A DNA stretch of 31,208 nt from Chara braunii (lineage: Eukaryota; Streptophyta; Charophyceae; Charales; Characeae): contig BFEA01000105.1 of NCBI GenBank assembly GCA_003427395.1, positions 2,808,115-2,839,322 of the forward strand, written 5' to 3'. The translations under genes and the position numbers were made by a program. Shown in pieces: positions 1 to 9,915 of this stretch. Below the pieces are notes generated by a model. It was not told the origin of the DNA. It made no database searches and was given only the letters and a program-made list of their open reading frames with translations. Within the stretch, counting starts at the first letter, position 1; each line of letters opens with the position of its first letter.

Positions 1-390
1 AGAATCCCCTCACTGATTACACTGTAAATGATAATCTACCTTAACCAAAATCAAAGTAGACTATCACTCACCCACACCAGATGGAAAACTCTAAAGACTG
101 TCAGTTCACACCCCATCACAAGCAAGCAAAACATCCACGAAACAAAGAAAGGTCTGTCACAGCCAAAAAATACACTCCAGACACGCCGCTAGCACTAGAG
201 GCACGGCATGGCCGCCAGGTAACGGCCCCGACCACTGCCGCTCGACCTGATCGAGAAAAACCGTAGCAGGAAGCTAGCGAAGTCGTAGTATATATCGTCA
301 CAAACAGAACTGCCCGGTAAACCGTAGGCAGAGAGAGAGAGGAGGACAACAAACGAGAGGCTGTGACAGACTGTTTCGTATATATATATA
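1..390. other. No gene recognised; unassigned 5' flank
   Basis: Several short open frames overlap here on both strands. None has a recognisable domain and they are compositionally unremarkable. A short (TA)n run at about 379-398 closes the stretch. I see no RNA gene or element terminus. Confidence 0.5.
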
Positions 391-398
391 TATATATA

Positions 399-720
399 TT
401 CTAATTTAGTAAAGAATTTCAATGTGACCTTGAGGCAAAAGTTGTTCTGTTTATTTTTCTGCACAACATAGTTTTTTTTTTTTTTTTTTTTTTGGAACCT
501 TCTCTTGGTCCTTGCACGATCGGGCCGCCCTGGAAAACAGGGTGACCCGTGGGGCCCGGCTAATAGCCTAGAAAAAAGAATAAAATGGTAAAGAATTTTC
601 ATTTAACCGTGAGACAAAAGTTGTTCAGGTTTTTTTTTCTGCATAACATCGTTTTTTAAACTTTTTTTTGTTTTTTTTTGGGGGGGGTCTTCCCGGGCCG
701 CCCGGGAAAACAAGATGGGG
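399..720. repeat. Two diverged tandem copies of an AT-rich unit with T-tracts
   Basis: The segment at about 399-470 (AGTAAAGAATTTC, CAAAAGTTGTTC, TTTTTCTGCACAACAT) recurs at about 583-652 (GGTAAAGAATTTTC, CAAAAGTTGTTCAG, TCTGCATAACAT). Each copy runs into a long T-tract and then a GC-rich stretch ending near GGGCCGCCC..GGAAAACA (about 521-541 and 695-711). The offset is about 184 bp. Read on the minus strand each unit has a GC-rich part followed by an A-tract, which could be a retroposed tail, but I see no target-site duplication. Confidence 0.6.
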
Positions 721-970
721 CCTCTCCGAAAGTGTTAGAGATGCTCACAATGCAAATCGTTAGATCATTACACGAAACATGACAGGCGTCGGGCAACGGA
801 GAAATCTCGGGATTACCGATGAATTAACGACCATTTAGAGAAGCGTAATACAGACAAATCAAGGATATAGTTGATGGTTCTGCATCTGTTTCAACGGTAT
901 GATTAGACCCGATCCACCCATGAGGAACAAACCACTCACTTTGCGATATGTGTTACGGAAGTAACTATCG

Positions 971-1060
971 ATCGGAATCGATGGTTCTGGTCTAATATCC
1001 AGGAAGGTGTAAGACATCGGAATCGATGGTTTTGGTCTAATATCCAGGAAGGTGTCAGAC
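971..1060. repeat. 45-bp tandem duplication (two copies)
   Basis: The unit beginning ATCGGAATCGATGG and ending AGGTGTAAGAC or AGGTGTCAGAC occurs at 971-1015 and again at 1016-1060 with only a couple of substitutions. It lies just upstream of the decayed integrase and is probably a local duplication. Open frames over it on the minus strand show the same repeated peptide and are not convincing genes. Confidence 0.85.
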
Positions 1061-1114
1061 ATGTGGTCAACAACGGTTTTGTCTGTTCTGCAGATGAAAC
1101 ACCAATCTGCGAGC

Positions 1115-1640
1115 CAAACATACAGTGTACCAACGAAAGTTGAAAGCCCTTTCTAGCGTGTCAGCATGGACACAACAAATATTGACGTGCCACTTGGACC
1201 TAACCGTTTCAAATATTCAAATTTATTGGTCTTAATTGATCATTTTTCGAAGTTTATAGAGCTCTATCCTTGTAAGACACGCAAGGTCTTAGAAATAACT
1301 ACCTACATCGACCGCTACCTCAATACCCATTAAGATACAGAAGAAATCCTAACCGACAATGAGTCTTAGTTCAAGGTCGAATTAGCAGAGTTGCTGACAC
1401 ATACAGGCGTCGCTCTTAGACACACTGCGCCGCATGTTTTTCAATTCAACGGACTAGCAGAAAATGCAAATCACATGATTAAAATGGCGATACGGAGGAA
1501 TCTGACAGCAAATGACACGCGTCTTTGGCCCGACATTGTATATCAAATCATCGGAATTGAACAAGCCACCCTTCACAAATCAACATAATTCACCCCCTTT
1601 CAGCTACCCGCGTAGTGACAAAGATTTTGCCTCCCCTTTC
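1115..1640 (+). pseudogene. Decayed Ty3/gypsy-type integrase core domain
   Basis: One plus-strand frame translates to a retroelement integrase catalytic core interrupted by stop codons. Visible landmarks are RVSMD (first catalytic Asp codon at 1169), LLVLIDHFSKFIELYP after it, ILTDNES (second Asp at 1355) and FNGLAENANHMIK (catalytic Glu at 1460). The D-to-E spacing is about 34 residues, close to the 35 typical of the family. In-frame stops are TAG 1154-1156, TAA 1331-1333, TAG 1367-1369 and TAA 1586-1588. The TAG after DNES sits where the family usually has Gln, so a CAG-to-TAG change is likely. The enzyme would have inserted retrotransposon cDNA; this copy is dead. No reverse transcriptase, protease or LTR of the same element is recognisable nearby. 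Confidence 0.85.
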
Positions 1641-2225
1641 CCTCCTTCTGATTCCCTCTACCCATAGCCATCGCCATGAGTTTCGCATTTGAATCGGTAA
1701 TCTCTGCTCCACTTCTTCAACCTCGATCGTCTCAGCTATTTCGCCAAGTGTTTCATCCTTGGCTCAACCTCGATCTACTGCGATTTGCCAGTTGTTTAAC
1801 ACGGAAGCACGGTATGCAGCAGCGAAGGTGACGATTGTGACGGATCTCGCTTCTATGGTGATCCTGGTGGAAGCTTCAGCCTTCTTGTGCCACTCTCGAC
1901 CAAGACAAAGTGGCGTGACGGTGATCGTCATGTTCAGTGGCGACCTTTGTAGTATCGGGGCTACTTGGCGGCTCGAGATCACAGAAAGATTGTACGAGTG
2001 GGGACGTGAAGTAGTGTCACTTACCGATTGGTGATAGGGATTAGTTCGGTTGCGCGAGCAAATGGTGGACACAGAGTGCATCGATACCTCCTCTTTGTGA
2101 TCCAATACATCGGATCCTCTGACACCGCTAGTCCCTGCACTTCGCCCCCTCCATGCTCCTCGTTGATGAATCATCTCTCTACTTCCTCTGTACCCCCAGA
2201 CTTCCTATTCTCTTCCCATCCTAGG
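1641..2225. other. Unassigned stretch downstream of the integrase
   Basis: Two plus-strand open frames (1759-2034 and 2028-2261) and one minus-strand frame cover this region, but none shows a recognisable domain or homology I can name. It may be the degraded 3' end of the Ty3/gypsy element (integrase C-terminus or LTR), which is inferred only from position. Confidence 0.3.
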
Positions 2226-2227
2226 GT

Positions 2228-2660
2228 GAACTTCTACTTTCTCTTGAAATCCGTCCTATAGCGATACCCTATTTAACAGGCATTTCGTTAAAATTGACAT
2301 TTTTTTCACGAAATTTATCTTCCAAAAAATCACAATATTTTTTAGCATTTCGTTAAAATTGACATTTTTTCACGAACTTCTACTTTCTCTTGAAATCCGT
2401 CCTATAGCTGTCTCTTATACACATCTAGATGTGTATAAGAGACAGGGCATTTCGTTAAAATTGACATTTTTTTCACGAAATTTATCTTCCAAAAAATCAC
2501 AATATTTTTTAGCATTTCGTTAAAATTGACATTTTTTCACGAACTTCTACTTTCTCTTGAAATCCGTCCTATAGCGATACCCTATTTAACAGGCATTTCG
2601 TTAAAATTGACATTTTTTTCACGAAATTGATCTTCCAAAAAATCACAATATTTTTTTCGC
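2228..2660. repeat. 146-bp AT-rich repeat array, three partial copies
   Basis: The segment GAACTTCTACTTTCTCTTG begins at 2228, 2374 and 2541. Between copies come GGCATTTCGTTAAAATTGAC and a CACGAAATTKATCTTCC block. The natural spacing is 146 bp. The second interval is 167 bp because 17 bp (CGATACCCTATTTAACA) are replaced by a 38-bp synthetic adapter. The TTAAAATTGA and ACGAAATTGATCTTCCAA blocks resemble the long terminal inverted repeat of the element at 13874-14181, so this may be degraded ends of the same family. Confidence 0.75.
2408..2445. other. Nextera (Tn5) mate-pair junction adapter; synthetic contaminant
   Basis: The 19-bp Tn5 mosaic end CTGTCTCTTATACACATCT (2408-2426) is followed directly by its exact reverse complement (2427-2445). 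This back-to-back arrangement is the circularisation junction of Illumina Nextera mate-pair libraries. It is not native sequence: it sits inside a repeat whose other copies lack it, and it replaces 17 bp of the repeat. An untrimmed chimeric mate-pair read was probably built into the assembly. Confidence 0.97.
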
Positions 2661-3059
2661 GGGGCAGTGTGTGAGAATATGGACTAAGATCAGTCAAGAT
2701 CCACTCGAAAGGAATGTCCCTACTCGCTATGTGTCCCCCCCCAGTTCCAACGCAGCAAGGAAATGCAACTGACAATAACAAATTTGTGGCCAAAAAGTCC
2801 TGTCTTGTTGGGCCTGGCCATATTGAGTCCGGATGGGTCCCGAGTAGGCCGTGGACTAGGACCAACCAGAAGGGTGTCTGAAATGATCTCAAACTGCCTG
2901 TACCTTATTGAAAAGAAAAAAACAACTTCAGGAAGAACCTACTAGCTACAACCATTCAAAAAGGAGTGACAATGCACTGTAAAATGAGATGTCGTTAAGG
3001 GGACGTATTGGAAAAACTATTATCCAAAGATGAAATTTGAAAAACCCTTATACAAATGG
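2661..3059. other. Unassigned stretch before the first LINE
   Basis: There is no convincing gene here. It may be degraded LINE coding sequence (the domain before the reverse transcriptase), because the recognisable LINE frame begins directly afterwards, but no diagnostic motif is visible. Confidence 0.3.
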
Positions 3060-3099
3060 AGGAGGATAGACCCTGGGGGTGGATGATCTTTTTAAAGAA

Positions 3100-3850
3100 T
3101 TATCAGAAACAATGTGACCATCTTTTTCATCCGACTTAATGAAATACTTTCAGGAGGTTTGGGATTCAAGTATGATGAGAGAAATAGTGAGTCGAGTCAT
3201 ACTTACCTTTCGTTACAAGAAATGGGACAAAACAAACATCAGGAATTACATACGAATAACATTATTAACTGTAGTTTACAAATTATGAGCAAAACCACTT
3301 GCAAACCGGACGGTTCCTGTTATGAATGACATTATTCACTCCTCACAAACAGGGTTTATAAATGGTCGACATATACAAGACAACATTATTATATAATAAA
3401 TAAGATTATGAAACTCTCTTGCCAATCTAAACAAAATGCGTCTTTTGTTTTCATAGACTTTGAAAAAGTCTATGACCATGTAGATTAGCGTTTCCTAGAA
3501 GCATGTTTGCAAAAATTAAATTTTGGTCATAACATAAGAAAATGGGTTAAAACTCTACATATAAATGCAAAAACAATAATTCTTGTTAACGACTTGTCGT
3601 TTCCGGAAATCCAACTTCAGAGATGAGGAGGACAAGGAGACTCACTGACCCCTTTTCTATTTATAATTGTAATGCAAGTACTGGGGTCAATCTTAGAGCT
3701 AATTAAAATATTAACCAGTTACAGATTTGAGGTATACCTGAAAAGGTGATCTCTGTAGCTTTCATGTTTGCGGATGACCTAACCATTATGATAGAAACCT
3801 CAACTTCAAATCTGGAAGAAATAAAAAATATGTTGGATAAAATTTCAGTT
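3100..3850 (+). pseudogene. LINE copy 1 reverse transcriptase domain, degraded
   Basis: Fragments in several frames match the conserved blocks of LINE reverse transcriptase. They are SSQTGFINGRHIQDNII (about 3338-3390), FIDFEKVYDHVD with its Asp codon at 3456, GGQGDSLTPFLF (about 3627-3662) and the catalytic FADD at 3767-3778. The enzyme copies LINE RNA into DNA at the nicked target. TGA at 3624-3626 falls where Arg is usual before GGQGDSL, and TAG follows YDHVD where Trp is usual. The FADD block is in a different frame from FIDF, so at least one indel lies between them. Intact catalytic Asp codons remain. Confidence 0.88.
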
Positions 3851-4061
3851 GTCTCGGACATCATGGTAATTAACTGGCGAAATAAAACCCAAGGATGGTG
3901 GATACAAAGTATTACATACTAATAGAGATCGTCCACTTGAATCCCCTCAGGTACAATGGTTGTCGTTGGAGGCCCCACTGAGGATCCTAAGGGTGTCTCT
4001 TTCTACGTTTGGAAAACCTATTTCAAATGATAAATGAATTTAAAAACCGGCCATAGAAAAA

Positions 4062-5930
4062 ATGAATCAATGGAAAGGCCAACACACCTCTATTTTTGGT
4101 CGATCAGTGCTAATAAATAATGTAGTGTTGATCTCAATATGGTACAAATCGACATTATGGGCAATTAGTAAGTCATACACTATACTTCTTCAAAAACAAG
4201 TGTCCGCATTTCTTTGGAAAGGTGATAATGAACAACTAAGGGTAATCCCCTGAGTGGCATGAATCACTCTGATTCGTCCTAAGTCCAGGAGGGGTTTGAG
4301 AGTTCTGGACCTAACACTACAATGTCAAGCTTTGTCCTTACAATAGATGATAAAGCTTATTATTGACATTGACAAACCCTGACAACCCTTAGCACTAGAA
4401 CAAATAAGAAGACTAGCGCTTTTAGCCCTTTCTGAGATTCACCCCCTCACATAGGTAGAGGATAGGTTCTGGAACAGCCCCCGACCAAGTTCCCATTCAA
4501 GTTTGGATGGAGAGAGAAGTGCATATCGAGTTGACCTTCTTGTAGACAACCTGTGAGTGTTTCTACTGAAAATTTGACGCAAACTACCCTTACCAAATAA
4601 ACCAATTCCTCTACGTTTGAAGAAGGCAACCTTTGTTTGGGAATAGATGGATAATAGATGTTAACGATTATGTTTACAATAACTCTCAACAACTCTCAAC
4701 CTCCCTGGTCTCACTGGGTTAAAAAAATAGTAGTTCGGGTCAAGGACATTTGGGACCTGGGAAAAAAAAGGTTTAACGATTACTGCACAACTCAAGAGGA
4801 TAATTTTGTATGCTCATAGACTCACCCAAAATTTGGACCGGATCATCTGTTCCATTCCACTTGGATAGGTGAGAGTCACTGAGAGAGTTGAAAAAAAAGG
4901 TAAGGTTTCAGGAAGAAGACTAGATAATGATCACATATGATCTGGAATGGTGGCAAGTGAGTCAGATAGTGCGTTTGATAGAAGAAGGAGCTTTGGTTGC
5001 TCTCTTCAAAGTAAATACAAATCATTTTCTCCTTCACCAAACAATCAAGTCAAAAATTTCGCCTTCAAAACATTTTTCAGACCTTAGCTATAGTACTTAT
5101 TTTCTCGCCATAAAAGGCTGAAGAGTTTTTCAGCCTTTATGTTTAATTTCAAATTTACCCTTGGACCCAACTGGATGGGTATGGCAGACTGGTAAAAGGG
5201 ATAATCCACGTAGTTTACAATCCCTCTCAGTCAAAGTAGCGTATCATATGCTAAGACCAAGAGTGAACGTGTCATCAATAATAAGAGATCAGTAAGTGAG
5301 ACATTTGAATATCAATGTACAAAGAATCCAAAATATATATTTTTTTAATAAGTTCAAACAGAGGCCAGCCAAGTTTTCCTCCTTACAATGACAAATAATT
5401 CATAGATGTTTGCCCACTAATGATTGGTTGATAGATGATACCACCTTTGAACAACGGGGTCTGGCAGATCCATGGTGCAAATCATGTTTATTTGTTTTTT
5501 CTCGTAAGAAGATTAGAGCGGCCATTGAGTATGTGTTCTTACAATGCCTGGACACAGGTCTGCTATGGAGGAGATGGGACTGTGTGTGGAGAGGTTTAAC
5601 AGATATTGATTGCCCATGGGACTGGAGAGTCATCCTTTTGGGACACAGGGAGCCAAACCATATACAACTTTAATAATTTCAGAGGATTTTTTCCGAAATT
5701 GGCAGGAAAGTTATCCTATGGGTACTTTGGTACAAAAGGTGTGTCCACGAAAGGGAAGACGTGAAGTTGGAAGGAAAAAAAAAATCAGAACTTATTGTTC
5801 AATTTGTACATACAGAAATACGGGCACGATGGTTATCTGTTTACACTAAGCTACGACATTTCCATCAGGAAAAAAATATCCTGAGTTGTATTCAAAAATT
5901 CAACCTCGACTGGCTGGGAGAGCAAAAGGA
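4062..5930 (+). pseudogene. LINE copy 1 C-terminal region with zinc-finger RVT remnant
   Basis: The frame from 4062 reads MNQWKGQHTSIFGRSVLIN and then SAFLWKG and a GGL-like RGLRVLDLTLQ, the usual post-RT region of plant LINEs. At about 5440-5600 the sequence ADPWCKSC followed by AIEYVFLQC resembles the zinc-binding region of LINE reverse transcriptases; the usual His of the EHVF block is Tyr here. At about 5690-5850 fragments such as KVILWVLWYKRCVHE and ARWLSVYTKLRHFHQEK match the tail region that typically follows. Stops and frame changes throughout make it non-functional. The part between 4440 and 5400 is poorly conserved. Confidence 0.8.
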
Positions 5931-6146
5931 AAAAGCTTGAGGGAGGTGAAACGGCGAGGAAAAAAAAAAGCAAGATGAACCTCTGAAAATAGACGGTCAT
6001 CTCATCTTTGGGGACTGATTTTTACTTCAGCCAGGAGCTACTCTCAGATCTCCAGAATTTTTTCCTGATCCCTTCCCTCCCTCAGAATTGGCAATGGCTG
6101 ATCTGCAATGGTATGCGGTGTAAAATGAGTGATTGAACTAAGCTGG

Positions 6147-6334
6147 ACCCAACATGACCTAACCAAGTGGGGGCAACACCCACAATACCTCGCTGCCTCT
6201 CTTAACCTAACCTCCAACCCTAATCCGATGTTAGTTAGGGACCCAACATGACCTAACCGCACCCACAAAATACCTTGCTGCCTCTCTTAACCTAACCTTC
6301 AATCCTACTCTGAGGTTAGTTATCCCTAACTAAC
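6147..6334. repeat. 94-bp tandem repeat, two copies
   Basis: The unit starting ACCCAACATGACCTAACC occurs at 6147-6240 and again at 6241-6334. Shared blocks are CTCGCTGCCTCTCTTAACC or CTTGCTGCCTCTCTTAACC and a GTTAGTTA segment. The units are rich in CCTAA and TTAGG words, but these are irregular and not a telomeric array. Confidence 0.85.
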
Positions 6335-6690
6335 TCGGAATGAGGGTTAGGGTGACTAGCAACTCTCACCAGCAAGTAAGTCCACTCCGATACCAAATGT
6401 TATGATCCTGGCTATGTCCGAAGTGCAAATTCACAAGGAAAGACAGTGCCATCCAATTGCGAAAGAAATGAAAGCACTTGCAAAGAAATGGAGACCAAAG
6501 AAGAATAAGAAGAAGATGTATACCAGCAAGACCAATGACAAATCCCGCTTCTTTCTCCACTCCCCTCCTCCTTGTCTCCGCCAATCTTATTTTTCTCCAA
6601 AATAATAACAATAACTGTTACAATGAGTAGTCGAACCAGAATCAATACTTGAAGTTCCCTCTTACTGCCAGGACAACACAAACGCTTATC
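6335..6690. other. Unassigned stretch
   Basis: Short overlapping open frames on both strands, none with a recognisable domain. I see no RNA gene, no element terminus and no repeat beyond purine-rich and pyrimidine-rich tracts. Confidence 0.4.
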
Positions 6691-7125
6691 GGGTAGCTGA
6701 AAATTCAGGAATGAAAATTATGAAGTGAGAGTTTTTGGCAGTCTAAAAATCATGAATGGTCCTGAAGTGGTGAAAGGTCCGAAGACCCTGATAACCACCT
6801 GTTTAGGCAGGCTGCATCTTGAAGTGGTGAAGGGTGTCATGAAGTGGTCAAGTGAGAGTTTTGGGCAGTCTGAAAATCTTGAATGGTCATGAAGTGGTGA
6901 AAGGTCCGAAGACCATGAGAACCACCCTTCACCACTTGAGGATGCAGCCTGCCTAAACAGGTGGTTTTCAGGGTCTTCGGAGCTTTCACCACTTCAGGAC
7001 CATTCAGGATTTTTTTCGGACTTGAATGGTCCTGAAGTGGTGAAACGTTCGAAGACCCTGAAAACCACCTGTTTAGGCAGGCTGCATCCTGAAGTGGTGA
7101 AGGGTGTCCTAAAGTGGTGATGAAA
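6690..7125. repeat. Nested inverted-repeat (foldback) element built from a ~100-bp unit
   Basis: A unit containing GAATGGTCCTGAAGTGGTG, GGTCCGAAGACCCTGA, ACCACCTGTTTAGGCAGG and CTGCATCCTGAAGTGGTG occurs in plus orientation at about 6752-6850 and 7023-7123, partially in plus orientation at about 6889-6928, and in minus orientation at about 6924-7008. The minus copy between plus copies would fold into a long hairpin. The unit itself contains GTCCGAAGACC-type short palindromes. It resembles a MITE that duplicated and inverted locally. Confidence 0.85.
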
Positions 7126-7632
7126 AATACGACTGTTGTTAACCTACTCTCCAGGACAACCACAGATCCACCATAGGCATGCCTTCCCTCTTCCCCTTCG
7201 TCTCAGATCCCACGGCTATGGCGGACTACTAAGGGCTTCGCGCTACTGCGCAAAAGACAACACAAAGCAGCTATGGTCGCTGCTCATCAAGCCGCCACGC
7301 ATGACTCTGCCTCGAAGCTTCCTTGGTGCGGCACTACCCCAACTGCGGCCTTCCAAATGCAGCGCCTAGCAAGGTGATGAAGATGGTGTCCACCATAGCC
7401 AGGTAGGTACCTTCCCACTCTCCTCCTTTGCCCCCCTACTTCCTCCTCCTCAAGCTGGGCTCCTCGCCATAGCCAGGCTGAGCGCCCAGCTCCTCTTTGT
7501 CTTCCCAGGCAGCGCTCTGAGACCAGCACCCGCTCAAGCAGTATGTCATCCAACCTTGCACACCGCAGATGAGGAGCTATTCGCTCCTCCTGGAGATATA
7601 GCGCCCTACTTGCCTCTTGGGCGGTGACTTCC
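7126..7632. other. Unassigned GC-moderate stretch
   Basis: A minus-strand open frame of 137 codons (7287-7700) and a plus-strand frame (7136-7369) lie here. Neither has a recognisable domain and both have low-complexity composition, so I do not call a gene. CTCCTCC-rich tracts occur near 7420-7455. Confidence 0.35.
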
Positions 7633-7785
7633 AAACAATTCCGAATGATTTTTTTCTGGTCATCTGATTGTATCTGGAGTAGAACTTGAGATATGATCAC
7701 TAAACTGACCGGCCCCAGGCAATTCCAAATGAACTTTCTCTGGTTTAACTTATCAGATTCTGATTGTATCTGTCGAACTTGGGTC
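7633..7785. repeat. Diverged direct repeat, period about 86 bp
   Basis: CAATTCCGAATGATTTTTTT..CTGGT..CATCTGATTGTATCTG at about 7636-7675 recurs as CAATTCCAAATGAACTTTCTCTGG..TTCTGATTGTATCTG at about 7720-7772. The second copy runs straight into the tRNA-like segment, so this may be a duplicated SINE body. Confidence 0.65.
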
Positions 7786-7842
7786 TGTATTTCAACAGTT
7801 CATGGGTGTACCAACTGAGCTAGGCTGGTCGGTAGGAACCAT
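7770..7842 (-). repeat. tRNA-derived SINE head with Pol III A and B boxes
   Basis: On the minus strand a perfect A-box consensus TAGCTCAGTTGG (7811-7822) is followed by a B-box-like AAGTTCGACAG (GTTCGA at 7773-7778). These are the internal RNA polymerase III promoter elements of tRNA genes. Between them, TGTTGAAATACAGACCC is shared, with small changes, with both arms of the inverted repeat at 23.6-24.5 kb. There is no tRNA acceptor stem or clean cloverleaf, so it is a tRNA-derived repeat rather than a functional tRNA gene. The SINE body would extend toward lower coordinates. Confidence 0.75.
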
Positions 7843-8720
7843 CTATTTTCACTTTCCAGACAAAGTGACAAAGTGATTTTATTTGCGCAGCTATTGATTT
7901 TCCACAGACCACTTTCTCCTCCCCGCCCCCCAGCCAGACAGACAGAATAAGCTAGAATCCCAGCGTAGCGGTGCTACAGCCTGTGGGCCCGGCTTCATTA
8001 ACCTCTCTTTTTTTTTCTTTCCCTTCTTTTCTGACAGTCCTTTCACTTGCTCTCTGACAGGATGGTTATTTTGTACAGACAGAACTTCACAGAAGTCATG
8101 ATGCTGAGTCTGCTGACTATAGTTTCATGAAGTCTGATTGGTGTGTCCCTTCTTCAAAACTGTGAAAAAGGGCTGTGGGTTCACTCTTTTCCTTGTCATC
8201 CCAGGAGTTTGTTGCGCTGCCAACTGCCTGGCCACCTTTTTCATTCTAGGAAGACGCGTTTTGAGAGTTAGGGGTCATTCCTTTCCTTAGTTTCCTACTC
8301 ATCCAATTAGATTTTCAAAGTGCCTCACCCCACCACTCACCGAACCACAAAAATTGAAGGATCATGTGTATTCACAGTCTGAGAGAAGGTTGTGACTTAC
8401 ATTTGCCACTATTCAGAGTGCATGATGTACCAATGCATCTAACCTACAAATTCGTGAACATGCAGTCACCATTGTTCACAATTCGGACCAGATCTGCGCC
8501 CATAAATCTAATAAGCCAATTAGACTCATGCGCACGCTACATAGGCTTGAAGCTTACAACTCAAAGAACCAGGAGATCCCTCAGGCTGGAGGATATCCCT
8601 GCGATTGTGCACATACATTACTGCATCTTATTGAAGCGAATAAGTCAAAGAACGAGGGTATCCCTGGAATTGTACGCATACAGTCAAATACCCAGAGAAA
8701 ATGTCAAGACAAAGCAATTT
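7843..8720. other. Unassigned stretch
   Basis: No domain-bearing frame, RNA gene or clear element terminus is visible. Frames at 8364-8723 and 8528-8899 overlap each other. A diverged internal duplication (CAAAGAACSAGGRGATCCCT or similar, about 8562-8582 and 8645-8664) lies near the right end, each followed by a related TTGTRCRCATAC block. Confidence 0.35.
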
Positions 8721-8723
8721 TAA

Positions 8724-8980
8724 ACCACCAGTACATTTCCCAGCCATTTTTGTCAGAGTTGCGCCGTGCATGCAGCCGCGACTCTCCGGAAGTACCGGCC
8801 CGACTCTCCGGAAGTACCGGGGTGCCGTTTCGCTGGATATCCATCCAGGCAAAATGGGTCGCATGCGAGGTCCGTTTTGCCTGGACGGATATCCAGTGAA
8901 ATCGAGCCCCGGTGCTTCCCAAAGTTGCAGTCCATGCGAGCTGCGTATTTGGTTTCTTCGCTGGCAAATGTACTGGTGGT
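8724..8980. mobile_element. Full-length foldback MITE, family CCACCAGTAC
   Basis: The element begins ACCACCAGTACATTTCCCAGC and ends with the complementary GCTGGCAAATGTACTGGTGGT. The arms pair across most of their roughly 120-bp length. The innermost stem is GGATATCCATCCAGGCAAAA against TTTTGCCTGGACGGATATCC (about 8836-8893) around a short GC-rich loop. The left arm holds a local duplication of GACTCTCCGGAAGTACCGG (two copies at about 8780-8820). There is no coding capacity for a transposase, so mobilisation would need proteins in trans. No clear target-site duplication is visible. Confidence 0.88.
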
Positions 8981-9429
8981 CTGCGGATGACTGAAGTATG
9001 GGGTCTAGTGCCTGCAGTAGGTTCAGGTAGGTTGGATAGGGTGCCATTGGGTGCAGTTCCTACTGACATTCGGATAGAACTGTCTGGTGGCTATATATAC
9101 ATGGGGCCTGTAGTTCATTGTCTGGGCCTGGCGTCCAAAGTTCCCGTTCGACAATGCTCGTCCGATTCCACTTCCACCAGGGCTGGGCAATCTATCAGCC
9201 CTGGTGCCTATCACTGCTGTTCGGTCCAGGTTGCCTGCCCGTTGGTAGGGCAACGGAACTGAGTGCTGGTCACACTGAGGTAGAATAGTGGGACAGGGGG
9301 TGCGCTAGGAGTATTGACGTGAGGATGGGTTGGGAGGTGGTCTCATATGCCAGGACACCCACGGCTCACAGTTCCAGGTGATCACTGTGCACACACTGAC
9401 TGGCCTCTACAACACCCTGGACTGCTTGG
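8981..9429. other. Unassigned stretch between foldback elements
   Basis: Only short overlapping frames without recognisable domains. I see no RNA gene or repeat. Confidence 0.35.
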
Positions 9430-9544
9430 AAAAAAAAAAAAAAAAAAAGACTGCAGGGTTCCCGGCCCGAGTTATAATTGGATAATAAGGATGCTCGTTT
9501 TTTTTATAAAAACAAAAAAAGAAAAAAGAAAGAAAAGACTGCAG
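9430..9544 (+). repeat. A-tract followed by an 80-bp A-tailed insert with TSD GACTGCAG
   Basis: An A-tract ends at 9448 and is followed by GACTGCAG (9449-9456). Then come about 80 bp ending in an A-rich run, and GACTGCAG again at 9537-9544. Including flanking A residues the direct repeat is about 12 bp. This is the layout of a short, 5'-truncated retroposed insert. A related GACTGC at about 9419-9424 precedes the first A-tract, so two insertions at one site are possible. Confidence 0.55.
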
Positions 9545-9791
9545 ACAGGTATGGACTGGGTCACAGTTAGTTGGGAATACCTGCGGCGGTCAAGCTTCCT
9601 GAATAACAGTTCAATGGTTGTGCTCGGAAACCAAATGGCCAGCCAAGTCCAGATGGAGACAGTCTGCAGAACAGGATAAACCTGCAAGCAGACGGTCGGT
9701 GTCAAAATTGCACACGTTGTCAAAGGGACATTGCATCTCGGGCAACGGACACGGTACAACAATCCAGATGAACGAATCAGTTCTGGATCTC

Positions 9792-9915
9792 CAGGGGACT
9801 AAACACCCAAATCTGTGCGTGTTTGTGGGCAAGTGCAGAAAATCGAGATTGAACTGCTTTTCTGCATCTCTGTCTGAACACATCCACATTCAGGCACTTA
9901 AACCACCAGTGCATG
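9792..9915. mobile_element. Foldback MITE-like copy sharing its core with the 14.3-kb element
   Basis: A core of 34 bp (9833-9866, starting GTGCAGAAAATCGAG and ending TTTTCTGCA) is identical to 14396-14429 in another foldback element. The flanks also pair imperfectly with each other (TCTGTGCGTGTTTGTGGGC against CACATCCACATTCAGGCAC). The outer termini are degraded or overprinted by a CCACCAGTGCA end of the neighbouring element. Confidence 0.7.

Larger units (their letters stand above)
3060..5935 (+). mobile_element. 5'-truncated, decayed LINE (LINE copy 1), 3' half
   Basis: A plus-strand non-LTR retrotransposon remnant. In order it shows a reverse transcriptase (about 3100-3850), the post-RT region (about 4062-4400) and a C-terminal zinc-finger region and tail (about 5410-5930). 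The endonuclease and ORF1 are not recognisable upstream, which fits 5' truncation or decay. Many stops and frameshifts show it is dead. A-rich runs at about 5870-5970 could mark the 3' end, but no target-site duplication is visible. It lies in the same orientation as the second LINE at 18.65-25.75 kb but differs enough in RT sequence to be another family or an older copy. Confidence 0.85.

Noticed and set aside
6147-6334. Interstitial telomere-like CCTAA/TTAGG words
   Set aside because: The words are irregular and belong to a 94-bp tandem unit, not a telomeric array.
7287-7700. 137-codon minus-strand open frame
   Set aside because: No domain, low-complexity composition, and part of it overlaps a diverged repeat.
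7770-7842. Functional tRNA gene
   Set aside because: A and B boxes are present but the acceptor stem and cloverleaf are not; better read as a SINE head.
8528-9069. Overlapping 97-139-codon frames on both strands
   Set aside because: They cross a foldback element; repeated peptides on both strands come from its inverted arms.
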